Shown here: piece by piece, positions 27,075 to 35,425 of the stretch
Numbering within the stretch: position 1 is the first letter of the stretch
How the letters are laid out: each line of letters opens with the position of its first letter
NCBI GenBank assembly: GCA_028768545.1
Contig: CP054838.1
Coordinates: 1,605,501-1,669,500 of the forward strand
Reading direction: 5' to 3'
DNA length: 64,000 nucleotides
DNA from: Desulfobacter sp.
Lineage (GTDB): Bacteria; Desulfobacterota; Desulfobacteria; Desulfobacterales; Desulfobacteraceae
Made by a program: the position numbers and the translations under genes
The notes under the pieces: generated by a model
The model's database searches: none
Told to the model about the DNA's origin: nothing
What the model saw: only the letters and a program-made list of their open reading frames with translations

Positions 27075-27615
27075 CTTAATAATACTTTAAAGTTGTGATA
27101 ATAATTTTGCAAGAGTTGTTTGTCCCAAATGAAAAATATTAGGGTTGACCCAGGTATATTGAGTTTTATGCTCAAGCCTTGCAGGTCCTTTTTGGTTTCC
27201 AGCAAATCGTACCCAGGAAGTTTGGAAAAAATGTTTGGTCTTTTTTTAGGGCAAGATGGTGCAAAAGAATTGCATACAAAACAAAAGACGATTGATAAGG
27301 AATTATACCTGTTTTCTGTAACAGAGTTTGTTTCCCAAAGAGGGCTGCATCCGGCATTGCCGCCTCAAAGTCTTTTTTTTATTCGAAATACCCTTTTGAC
27401 AGCATCGGCCACCATTGATGGGTGCTGCTCATCGGCATGCCTGATGCGACCGTTGATCCCTTTTAACCCGCACTGATTGCGATGACGATTGTTAAAAAGG
27501 AAAAAACCATCCCTGCCGGTGCACTGAAATTTTTTCTGATACAGCGCTGATATCTTTGGTCGTCCAGGTGTTTACCCAATCCGACATGGGAATACTACCG
27601 GATTGGGCTTGCATT
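27075..27615. other. Intergenic stretch with possible gene relics
   Basis: Roughly 540 bases with no intact gene. A rightward frame (27120-27476) contains MLKPCRSFLVSSKSYPGSLE, and a leftward frame near 27385-27460 reads INGRIRHADEQHPSMVADAV before a stop; both look protein-like but I cannot identify them. A 9-bp inverted repeat (CCCAATCCG/CGGATTGGG, 27577-27609) just after the FmdE-type gene may terminate it. Confidence 0.4.
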
Positions 27616-28673
27616 TTAATCTGCTTTTTCAGGATGCGGCATAAATGGCGCCCATTTTGCTTTTTGGTCCAGGCGGGGGACCCACATGGGCTCGCAATGG
27701 GGATACTCCCATTTGAATCCATTTACCTTTTTGATCTGGAAGCTGTCTTCCAGGGGATGGGAAAAAACTTCTCTTAAATGTCGGTATTGGAGCCAGTTGA
27801 ATTCTTCCCTGATTTCGTTGGGCTTTATTCTTGGTTTCATACCTTCTGGCAGGTATTTAAGGTTGTCTTTAAGATCCCTCAGCCGCTGGAGGCGTTCAGG
27901 TTTATTGTATTTGTATTTGATCTTGCAATCGCTCAACTGATTTTTTGGGGTGTCGGGTTCATGTTTCCAGGCGGACCATCGTTTATAGGGCAGGGGGTTG
28001 GCTTTGTTGGGGGTGCCGAATATCTTTGTTGCATTCCAGGATTGTATTCCGTCTTTCCAGGCCCCCATCCAGGTTTCCTGGGTGTCGATGCGTTGGAGAA
28101 CAATGGCATGGCCCAGGCTCGGGTTTAGGGCAAAGGTTCCAAACTGGAGCCTGCCGCCGGTAACGTACATTAAGGAATCACCGATACATGGGGACTTGCC
28201 GCCGATACCCCTCAGGATCGTCCGGTCAATGACCTTGTCCTCAAAGAGACGATCACAGATCAGCCGGCAGATGGCGGCCGTATAATACAGGGCTTCGCAG
28301 GAATGTCCATGGAACCGTATAATGTCTTTCATTCCAAATTTCAGTGTATGCTTAAAGTATTGTCCGGCCGTTCCTTCGGTAAATATGGACTGAAATTCGG
28401 GCAGGTAATCGCAATCCTCCATCAAAGGCGCATAAAACGTGGCTTTGTCGTCAGTATAATCTGTGCCGCGATAGATATATTTGGGGGGTGAATCAAATGA
28501 TTTGTTCTTTTTTCTGTATTTATTCTCAATGCCCTCATATTTTTTTTGTCTTCTGCTGCCGCTGGTTTAAGAAAGATGCTGCCCAGTGATGCAGCCCCGG
28601 CTGCCATTGTTGCTGTGGTGGCGGATTTAAGAAATTGCCGCCGTTCTTTGCCTTTTTTTTGATGTGTCATCAT
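27616..28673 (-). pseudogene. Tat-exported FmdE-family protein, frameshifted in an A8 run
   Basis: About 352 residues if repaired. A twin-arginine signal is clear (KERRQFLKSATTATMAAGAA), so the product would fold in the cytoplasm and be exported, usually with a metal cofactor. After EDKK the phase is lost in eight A (near 28540-28550); the other phase continues YEGIENKYRKKNKSFDSPPK into an FmdE-like domain (FHGHSCEALYYTAAICRLI, GGRLQFGTFAL). One missing A (A8 instead of A9) explains the break. FmdE-type proteins are zinc-binding partners of molybdoenzymes; the exported form is of unknown role. The A run could be corrected by transcriptional slippage, or be a sequencing error. Confidence 0.78.
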
Positions 28674-29006
28674 ATTTCCTTCATTGTATGTGATTTAAAA
28701 AAAATAGTAAAGCAGTTCTCCTGTTGTTTTGCATTAGTGATACTCATCCTTTGGCCGGGGTTTGTCAATTTGAAATTTGAAAAGTTTAATTATAACCAAA
28801 AGGGACCAGAATTAACTTAAATCCAAATGGAATCGTTTTTTGAGATTGCCAAAATATTGAGGACTTTGTTTTTCCAAGCCGCATTGTTTTCCAGTGACAT
28901 GGCCTGATTTATTGCCGGCAATTATCCTGAATATGCGGAATAACCCTGTTTTCAAAGCAATCGTCCACTGCCTTGGATTAAGTTTTTTTTGTACGTCAAA
29001 AAGAGT
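28674..29006. other. Divergent intergenic region
   Basis: About 330 AT-rich bases between the FmdE-type gene and the methyltransferase. No coding frame or clear structure beyond the rightward promoter at its right edge. Confidence 0.5.
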
Positions 29007-29035
29007 TTGGAATGCCTAAGGAATTGTTGTATAGT
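29007..29035 (+). promoter_or_regulatory. Sigma-70 promoter of the methyltransferase
   Basis: TTGGAA (29007-29012), 17-bp spacer, TATAGT (29030-29035), about 40 bases before the likely start site of the coding region. Confidence 0.6.
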
Positions 29036-29083
29036 CCTTTTGGTTTTTAACCCTTACACTCTGAATTTAAGAAAAGGATGATC

Positions 29084-30116
29084 ATGACTCAATTAAAGAC
29101 ACCCGTGAGCAGCAAAGGCCTTTTTGATCTATTATACCAAAGCTATGTTCCCAGAATTATCAATGCAGCCATTGAAATTGACCTGTTCCAGGCCCTTTCA
29201 AAGAAGGGAATGACCCTGGTCCAACTGACCAAATCCCTGAAAATAAAGGCAATAATCACACACGCCCTGCTGGACGTGCTCATTGCCGTCAACCTGGTGG
29301 AAAAAGAAGGGGAGGTGTACTCACTTACCCCGGCGGCCCGGGATTTTCTTTTAACGGAGGCAAAGACAAATCAGATTGATGCCGTAAAAGCGTATTCTGG
29401 CAGCAGCGGCCCCTTTGATTCTCTTGTTCAAGTCCTCTGCAAGGGACCTGCGCCCTTTAACCCTAATATGTGGAGTTCCCCAAAGGCCGTACTGGATATG
29501 GAACAGCAGCAAAAAAGGGGGGGGGGGGGCTATCCAGGCTGTCCTCTCCTTTGCCAAGGGCTTGCCCGAATTTGAATCATCCAGAAAACTATGCGATTTT
29601 GCGGGAAATATCGGGTATTTTTCATTTGCCTTTATGCAGGCAAATGAAAATTTAAGGGCGCATATTTATGATCTGCCCGAGGTCTGTGACCTGGCCTGGA
29701 AGCTTAAAAAAGATCAGCCACATTTTGACCGTTCGACCTTTCATGATTTTGACATGGAAAAAGATACCTCTTTTGGCAGCGGGTATGATCTTTTTTTCAG
29801 CTCCCATTTTTTATACGAGCTGAACGCAGACAACAGGCTTTTAGATTTTTTTAATCAGGTGAACCAGGCCATGATACCGGGCGGCCTTTTTATCTCAAAT
29901 CACATTGTACCGCCGGAAGACAATGCCCCGCATCTGACATTTGCCATTGTTGAGTTGTTGACACGGTGCATGGGATACCCCACCCACCGCCTTCCGGAAC
30001 AAGATATTATAACGGCTTTAAGCAACGCAGGATTTGGCAAGTTTACAACCAAACGTATTGAGACAGAGTTTACCTATCCGATACTGCTTTTATCTGCCGT
30101 AAAAATAAGGGATTAA
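29084..30116 (+). pseudogene. O-methyltransferase-like gene split at a 13-G tract (possible phase-OFF)
   Basis: About 343 residues if in phase. The N-terminus (residues 8-85) is the winged-helix dimerisation domain of acetylserotonin/hydroxyneurosporene-type O-methyltransferases (LLYQSYVPRIINAAIEIDLF). The SAM domain lies downstream in another phase (LCDFAGNIGYFSFAFMQ, AHIYDLPEV, with the usual GG replaced by AGN) and ends LLLSAVKIRD. The phases meet at 13 consecutive G (29517-29529); removing one G restores a single frame. The present state yields a truncated protein of about 163 residues. AAGG six bases before ATG 29084 favours that start. Methyl acceptor unknown. Confidence 0.85.
29517..29529 (+). 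repeat. Homopolymer G13 inside the methyltransferase gene
   Basis: Thirteen G directly after six A. Length 12 (or 15) would be in frame; 13 is out of frame. Tracts of this length are prone to slipped-strand mispairing and also to sequencing error. Confidence 0.8.
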
Positions 30117-30128
30117 CCCTTTTAAGGA

Positions 30129-30156
30129 CCCAGGGATCAGATGGTTGATCCCTGGG
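30129..30156. terminator. Hairpin after the methyltransferase
   Basis: A perfect 11-bp stem CCCAGGGATCA/TGATCCCTGGG with a 6-base loop, 13 bases after the stop. It lacks a T run, so it may be an RNA-end stabiliser. Confidence 0.5.
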
Positions 30157-30642
30157 GTTCGCCCATCTGCCTGGGGATATTGTCCCGGCCCGTGGTTGGC
30201 AGGTCTTAAATTCATTTGTCAACGGCCCTAACTGCCTGTAGGTTTTTCATGGGGCAGGCCTTTTTTTGCATTGGCCATCAGGCTTGAATTTCGGTTTGTC
30301 AAGAAGGGGCGTATGCCCCTGATCCACCATACAGAAACATTTTCTTTGTTGTCTTGGTTTGTTCCTCATTGCGGAGTACCTTCATTCGTCGCTCGCTTGG
30401 CACCGCAATATGGTACCTTTGCGGGTGGCCCGCGAAAGCACGGAACACCCTCATATTCAAGCCAATATAAAAATAAGCGGTGAACTTGGGTATGAGAGGC
30501 AGTGCCGGGAGATGAGTTTTGAATTTTCCGGAAATATGGGGGTATGCTCCAAGGGCCTTGGGTTGAATTTAAGGGTTTGGGTCAGGCGTTTAAAATTCCC
30601 CTGCCCAGGGGAGGCAACCGTGAAAAGAAGAAAGGAAACCCC
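30157..30642. other. Intergenic stretch with weak terminator, no clear gene
   Basis: Nearly 490 bases. A stem GCCTG/CAGGC followed by seven T (30234-30267) could be a second terminator. Rightward open frames between 30271 and 30646 have no recognisable domain and only weak starts; a 5-bp GGGGC-GTAT-GCCCC hairpin lies at 30306-30319. Confidence 0.4.
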
Positions 30643-30938
30643 ATGATTATTATTTCAAATGTTCACTATCCGCCGGAAAGCACCCGGGAGATAGCCAAAC
30701 GGTATTTGACGGCAAAGGCCTTGCCCGATTATATTATAAAAAAAGGCCCTTATGTCTCTTCAAGTACCGGCAAGGGCATCCATTCCATTACCTACTATGA
30801 AGTGGAAACTCACCGGCTGGCGAGGCGCTTCAGGCGGTTGGTCAAAGCCTTTTAGTCTATTTCGGGGTCAAGGGATACACCTATGATATCAAACCCTATT
30901 TTGAGCTTGAAGAGGGGTTGGGTATTCTGGGCATGTGA
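30643..30938 (+). pseudogene. Small conserved-looking protein (98 aa), frameshifted
   Basis: Starts MIIISNVHYPPESTREIAKR after AAAGGAAAC and proceeds to ...YYEVETHRL, then loses phase and would stop after 70 residues. The other phase continues EALQAVGQSLLVYFGVKGYT and ends LEEGLGILGM. One missing base near 30818-30820 (CTGG for CTGGG) explains it. The repaired protein of 98 residues has no signal or membrane segment. Function unknown. Its end overlaps the convergent YkgJ gene by about 43 bases. A sequencing error in a G run is possible. Confidence 0.65.
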
Positions 30939-31288
30939 TTTTTATTTTGGCGCTGTTGTTTTGCCCATTCGCAGATATTTTCAAAATCAGAAAATTTCCA
31001 TTTATGGGGGAAATTTTCGCATTGAACAGGCTTGACCGGTTGAATTTTGCAGCCCTTGTCTGTTAGGAAAATGCATGCCCCGTCTGTTTGCTCGATCAGG
31101 GACAGGGTCTGCCTGTCCCGGGTCAACCGGGTATAGGTATTGGTAAAGGTGTGTACATCCAGCCCTAAATATTGGGCAATGGCATCGGGGTCTTCAGGGC
31201 CGAGTCTGACATATCCCGATTCCCTGCAGCAGGCATGGCATTGGATACAGTGAAAGTCTGTGAGATCCAGTTCTTTGTTCAAAGGCAT
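30896..31288 (-). CDS. YkgJ family cysteine-cluster protein
   Basis: About 130 residues with the YkgJ/UPF0153 zinc- or iron-binding cysteine pattern: CIQCHACCRESGYVRL, then DGACIFLTDKGCKI and VQCENFPHKW. Such proteins are small, cytoplasmic and of uncertain function. The start is not certain: ATG 31288 lies 16 nt after the lysA stop, while in-frame ATGs at 31315 and 31363 would overlap lysA. It follows lysA in the same direction and is probably co-transcribed. Its 3' end overlaps the broken small gene on the opposite strand. Confidence 0.82.
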   Translation of the reverse strand: MPLNKELDLTDFHCIQCHACCRESGYVRLGPEDPDAIAQYLGLDVHTFTNTYTRLTRDRQTLSLIEQTDGACIFLTDKGCKIQPVKPVQCENFPHKWKFSDFENICEWAKQQRQNKNHMPRIPNPSSSSK

Positions 31289-31304
31289 ATTATCCACGCT
31301 GTTT

Positions 31305-32561
31305 TCAGGCCGCATCAGGTCGTTTTTTTGATTTTGGGTCCATTCTTTTTTTTTCAAACTCACCTGTGATCATGGCCACAAGCTCTTCAGAGCTCAGCCG
31401 CCGTCTTGAAAGCCTGTATTCATTATTTTCCACCACCACTTCGGCCGGCATGGGTCTTAAATTGTAATTGCCGCCCATGGCATAACAATAGGCTCCGGCA
31501 TTCTGGATGACCAGAAGATCATTTTCCCTTATCCGGGGCAGGGTCCGGTCTTTGGCAAACAGATCCCCGGTTTCACAGATGTTACCGCAGATATCATAAA
31601 CCTGGGGGCTTCCCTGGGGGTTGGATAGATTGTCAATGGCGTGATAGGCATTGTAGAACATGGGCCTGATCAGCTGGGGAAATCCTGAGTCTGTGCCGCA
31701 GATGGTCCTGTGGCGGTTGCGTTTTATGGTGTTGACCTTTACCAGCAGGCTGCCGGCCTGGGCTGTTAAAAATTTGCCCGGTTCAAACCAGAGTTCAAGT
31801 TCTCGGCCATAGTCATTACAGAATTGGGAAAAAACCTGGCACACCGCCTTGCCCATGGATTTTAAGTCTATGGGGGATTCATCCGGCCCGTAGGGCACCT
31901 TGAATCCGCCGCCGAAATCAAGAAATTCAAGATCCGGGAAATTCGTTGGGGTGGCAATGGTCATGACCTGGTTCATGGCCTGGATAATTGAATCGGGGTT
32001 TTGCAGTCCAGAGCCTGTGTGTTCATGAAGCCCCACTACTTTCAGGCCTGCTGCCCGGGTAATGGCTGAAACCTTGTCTACATCCTCAAGCAGAATACCG
32101 AATTTGGTCAGATCCCCGCCGGTTTTAATTTTGTCATGGGCCCCATCCACCACATCCGGGTTGATTCTGAGGCAGACCCGGGTATTTGGAAAGGCCTTTG
32201 CATATTTTTCAAGCCGGGACAAAGAACCGATATTCATGAGTACGCCGGTATCGGCCACTTCGTTCATCTCGGCATCGGTTATATTGTTGGCCGTATAGAT
32301 GATATTATTGATCTTTATCCCGCATGATTGCGCCATGTAAAGATCTCCGGGGCTGACGGCATCAATGCCTGATCCCAAAGCTGCCAGGCAGCCGATGATA
32401 TCTTTGTTGAAATTGGCTTTCATGGCATAGCAAATTTTTAGTTTGGGCCAGTCAAATGCGGCTTTAAATTCTGCATACTGGGTTTTGATCCTGTCCAGAT
32501 CATAGACATAGGCAGGGGTATTGTATTGTTGGGCAATGGCGATAAGAATGTCAGATCTCAT
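31305..32561 (-). CDS. lysA: Diaminopimelate decarboxylase
   Basis: A 418-residue fold-type III PLP enzyme that decarboxylates meso-diaminopimelate to L-lysine, the last step of lysine synthesis. Visible are the PLP lysine near residue 48 (CYAMKANFN), the phosphate-binding glycine loop (LDFGGGFKVPYG), HEHTGSG, the substrate arginine region (SGFPQLIRPMFYNAYH) and the dimer-interface cysteine motif GNICETGD. Length is normal. GGGAG eight bases before the ATG fixes the start. It is followed by the YkgJ gene and preceded by a Dus gene in the same direction with a 100-base gap. Confidence 0.93.
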   Translation of the reverse strand: MRSDILIAIAQQYNTPAYVYDLDRIKTQYAEFKAAFDWPKLKICYAMKANFNKDIIGCLAALGSGIDAVSPGDLYMAQSCGIKINNIIYTANNITDAEMNEVADTGVLMNIGSLSRLEKYAKAFPNTRVCLRINPDVVDGAHDKIKTGGDLTKFGILLEDVDKVSAITRAAGLKVVGLHEHTGSGLQNPDSIIQAMNQVMTIATPTNFPDLEFLDFGGGFKVPYGPDESPIDLKSMGKAVCQVFSQFCNDYGRELELWFEPGKFLTAQAGSLLVKVNTIKRNRHRTICGTDSGFPQLIRPMFYNAYHAIDNLSNPQGSPQVYDICGNICETGDLFAKDRTLPRIRENDLLVIQNAGAYCYAMGGNYNLRPMPAEVVVENNEYRLSRRRLSSEELVAMITGEFEKKRMDPKSKKRPDAA

Positions 32562-32666
32562 ATTGATTTCTCCCTTGTGTGTGGAGATATATTATCATCA
32601 AAAAAGGGTTAGTCAAGAATATTATTCTAAATAATAGCGATTGCTATGAGTTTTATTCGTAATTTA

Positions 32667-33695
32667 TCAGACAAAAAGATTTATATTCGGCACGCTCAGG
32701 GTCTGGGGGCAAGGCATGAGCTGGACCTTTATATTTTCTTTTAAGGCGTCCATGGTATCTGCCTTCATCATCTTCTTTAAAATAGAGTGGGAAAATTTAA
32801 AATTGGCACAAAAATAGGGGGCAAATTTTTTAAACATTTTTAAGGCAAAAAAGTCTTCATAATGGGTTGTGAGCAATTGAGCCATTCTCATGGCGGTCTC
32901 GTAATAGATCTCTTCTTTGGGCTCAAGGCCCTGGGTCCACTGGGCAAATATCCAGGGCCTTGCCACGGCCATTCTGCCCAGGGACAGCCCCTGGCATTGG
33001 GTCTGGTCTATCATTTTCATCCCGTCTTGAATCTCAAACAGGTTGCCATTGCCAAATACCGGGATATTGACTGCGTCTTGAACCTGGCCGATGATTTCCC
33101 ACTGGGGGGCACGGCTTCTCCGGTCCGGTGCCACCCGGGGATGAAAGGTCAGTCCGTCTGCGCCGGTCTGTTCAAATCGGTTGCCCATGGCTGCTGCAAA
33201 TTCAGGGTTATTTTCCCATCCGGTTCTGTATTTGACAAAGACAGGGCAGGAAACGGCCTTGCGGACCTCGGACACAATTTGGGCTGCAAGGTCCGGTGTT
33301 TTTAACAGGGCGGCCCCGCATCCCCTTTTACATATGGCCGCCACAGAACAGCCAAAATTTAAGTCCACCCCGAAAAAACCTTCGTCTTCAATGCGTTTGG
33401 CTGCCAGGGCCATGCTTTGGGGGGTGCTGCCGAAAATCTGGCAGACCGTGTGGTCAAGTTCCTGGGGCCGCCAGCTAAAGACTTGTGAGATCCGCGGGTT
33501 TTCATGGGGAACGGCCCCGGCCGAACACATGCCGGTAAACAAAAGGCCGAATCCGCCGAATTCGGTGACCATCTGTCTGAAGGCAATATGGCCCAGCCCG
33601 GCCATGGGGGCCAGGACCATCCGGTTTTCTATTTTTTTGCTGCCAATGGCCAGGGGGCGGCAGAGATACTCTTTTAACTGTTCATGGGAAATCAC
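32667..33695 (-). CDS. tRNA-dihydrouridine synthase family protein
   Basis: About 342 residues, an FMN-dependent enzyme that reduces uridines in tRNA. The TIM-barrel features are present: MVLAPMAGLGHIAFRQM, QIFGSTPQSMALAA, GVDLNFGCSVAAICKRGCGA (catalytic cysteine in NFGCS; family norm is NxGCP), VFVKYRTGW, GLTFHPRVA and VFGNGNL. The replacement of Pro by Ser after the catalytic Cys is unusual. Start is uncertain: GTG 33695 gives MISHEQLKEYLCRPL, while a TTG 18 bases upstream is also in frame. Position modified cannot be told. Confidence 0.85.
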   Translation of the reverse strand: MISHEQLKEYLCRPLAIGSKKIENRMVLAPMAGLGHIAFRQMVTEFGGFGLLFTGMCSAGAVPHENPRISQVFSWRPQELDHTVCQIFGSTPQSMALAAKRIEDEGFFGVDLNFGCSVAAICKRGCGAALLKTPDLAAQIVSEVRKAVSCPVFVKYRTGWENNPEFAAAMGNRFEQTGADGLTFHPRVAPDRRSRAPQWEIIGQVQDAVNIPVFGNGNLFEIQDGMKMIDQTQCQGLSLGRMAVARPWIFAQWTQGLEPKEEIYYETAMRMAQLLTTHYEDFFALKMFKKFAPYFCANFKFSHSILKKMMKADTMDALKENIKVQLMPCPQTLSVPNINLFV

Positions 33696-33888
33696 AATGC
33701 ATATATCCGGCAATTTTAGGGATTAAAAAAAGGATATATAACTGAAATAATAGCTGATTGTCAAATTTGAATCTGCCCTGATTCATATCGGGCACGTCCC
33801 GGGCCCAACATGGGGGAAGATCCGGTCAGGCCGCTTAAAAATAAACCTTGGGTATCCTGGCCTTGGCTTGGGGTGTTTTTTTAAACCC

Positions 33889-35346
33889 CAGGGTCATCGC
33901 ATGTAACTTTTATTAAGATTCGTCCTTACCCGGCTGGAATAGGTGAGGGGGATTCCGTTAAATCTTAAGCGGTCGTCCTGACCGCTTAAGAAGCGGAAAT
34001 GATCGGACCTATGCCGTCCTGGCGGGCCGCTCATTTACGCCACTCCACCCCCTTCACCCTATCCCAGCCTGGCTCTCCTGGCTTGTTATAGTATATGAGC
34101 ATCGAACAAAATTTTCCTAGACATCGCTGCACAGATACGATATATATGCCAATAAACACAAGGAGTTGCCAATGAACGAAAAAAAATCTCTTGAAACTTT
34201 TTTTGACAATATTCAGGACCCCAGACACCACAATAAGCTTCATAATTTAATTGATGTCGTCATCATCGCAATTTGTGCGGTAGTTGCTGGCGCAGACACT
34301 TATGAGCAAATTGAAAACTTTGGCAAAAAGAGAAAAAGGTGGTTGTCAAAATTTCTAAGCCTTCCCCATGGGATACCCTCCCATGACACCTTTGGCAGAA
34401 TTTTTGAAAGGATGAACCCGAATGAATTTCAGAGCAGTTTTATGCACTGGGTTCAGTCGGTTGCAAAGATGACCAAAGGTCAAGTCATTGCAATCGACGG
34501 CAAAACTCTAAGGCGTTCACACGATACCTCCAATGATAAGAAAGCCATTCATATGATCAGTGCGTGGGCTTCGTCTAATAAAGTGGTTTTAGGGCAATTA
34601 AAAACCGAAGAAAAATCAAATGAAATTACGGCCATTCCAAATCTTTTAAAACTTTTAGATATCTCGGGCTGCATTATAACCATTGATGCCATGGGCACTC
34701 AAAAGAAAATCGCTGAAACCATAATAAACAAAGGGTGTGACTATGTCCTTGCCCTGAAAGAAAATCATAAAACCTTGCATGATGAAGCGGTACTTTTTTT
34801 CAATAAAATGGAAGAAATGAAAAATCAGGGGTACCAGTTTAATGAACAGACCAGTGTTGACGGAGGGCACGGTCGAGTCGAAACGCGCAGGGCTGTGATA
34901 ACCTCTGATATTGATTGGTTTGAAGATAAAAAAAGTTGGAAAGGTTTGAAAAGTATTGGAATGATTGAATCCACCCGGGAAATGGACGGCCAGATCAGTC
35001 ATGAAAAGCGATATTATATATCGAGCCTGGATAGCGACCCCAATATTTTTGGTAATGCTGTCAGGAGGCATTGGGGAATTGAAAATTCAGTGCATTGGGT
35101 ATTGGATATTGCGTTCCGTGAAGACGAAAGCAGAGTCAGAAAGGGGAACTCTCCTGAGAATTTTGCAGCGATTCGGCACATTGCATTAAATTTATTACGG
35201 AACAATAAGACATTTAAAGGGAGTGTAAAAACCAAAAGGTTGAATGCTGCTATGGATATCAAATATCTGGAGGAAGTTATGTTTGGATGATACTTGAACC
35301 AATCAAAACTATAGGCACTTTACAATATTTACATGCGTGAGCCCTG
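33889..35346 (+). mobile_element. ISAs1-family insertion sequence (1458 bp)
   Basis: Related terminal repeats: left CAGGGTCATCGCATGTAA, right (complement) CAGGGCTCACGCATGTAA. The flanks show a 10-bp direct repeat TTTTAAACCC at 33879-33888 and 35347-35356. It encodes one intact DDE transposase. Inside the left end is a perfect 11-bp hairpin (33964-33990, CTTAAGCGGTC arms, 5-base loop) that may limit read-through. It has landed about 20 bp upstream of the -35 box of the Fur-FeoA gene, removing any more distal regulatory DNA from that promoter. Confidence 0.85.
34172..35290 (+). CDS. ISAs1-family transposase
   Basis: A 372-residue DDE transposase. The N-terminus (SLETFFDNIQDPRHHNKLHN) and the block GQVIAIDGKTLRRSHD are family hallmarks; the second catalytic region is IITIDAMGTQKKIAETII and the last is HWGIENSVHWVLDIAFREDE. 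It appears full length, so the element may be active. AAGGAG six bases before the ATG supports the start. The extra TTG-CCA-ATG codons upstream are not needed. Confidence 0.92.
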   Translation: MNEKKSLETFFDNIQDPRHHNKLHNLIDVVIIAICAVVAGADTYEQIENFGKKRKRWLSKFLSLPHGIPSHDTFGRIFERMNPNEFQSSFMHWVQSVAKMTKGQVIAIDGKTLRRSHDTSNDKKAIHMISAWASSNKVVLGQLKTEEKSNEITAIPNLLKLLDISGCIITIDAMGTQKKIAETIINKGCDYVLALKENHKTLHDEAVLFFNKMEEMKNQGYQFNEQTSVDGGHGRVETRRAVITSDIDWFEDKKSWKGLKSIGMIESTREMDGQISHEKRYYISSLDSDPNIFGNAVRRHWGIENSVHWVLDIAFREDESRVRKGNSPENFAAIRHIALNLLRNNKTFKGSVKTKRLNAAMDIKYLEEVMFG

Positions 35347-35365
35347 TTTTAAACCCGGCTACGCC

Positions 35366-35394
35366 TTGACAAGCCAGGGGACATATCCTATTTT
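35366..35394 (+). promoter_or_regulatory. Sigma-70 promoter of the fur-feoA-feoB operon
   Basis: TTGACA (35366-35371), 17-bp spacer, TATTTT (35389-35394), about 32 bases before the start codon. It begins 10 bases beyond the ISAs1 target duplication, so the core promoter survived. Confidence 0.65.
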
Positions 35395-35425
35395 AATACG
35401 TTATTTTATTGGGGATTATTTAAGC

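Noticed and set aside
30306..30319. GGGGC-GTAT-GCCCC hairpin, with similar GGGGCGTATGCCC near 58999
   Set aside because: Stem of five pairs only, and the second site does not pair the same way; the similarity is too short to call a repeat family.
30271..30646. Rightward frames of 70-100 codons before the small broken gene
   Set aside because: No recognisable composition or motif, overlapping each other in different phases, and the only good ribosome-binding site belongs to the gene at 30643.
33964..33990. Strong hairpin upstream of the ISAs1 transposase as a terminator of dus or a separate regulatory RNA
   Set aside because: It lies inside the IS left end as defined by terminal repeats and target duplication, so it is part of the element.
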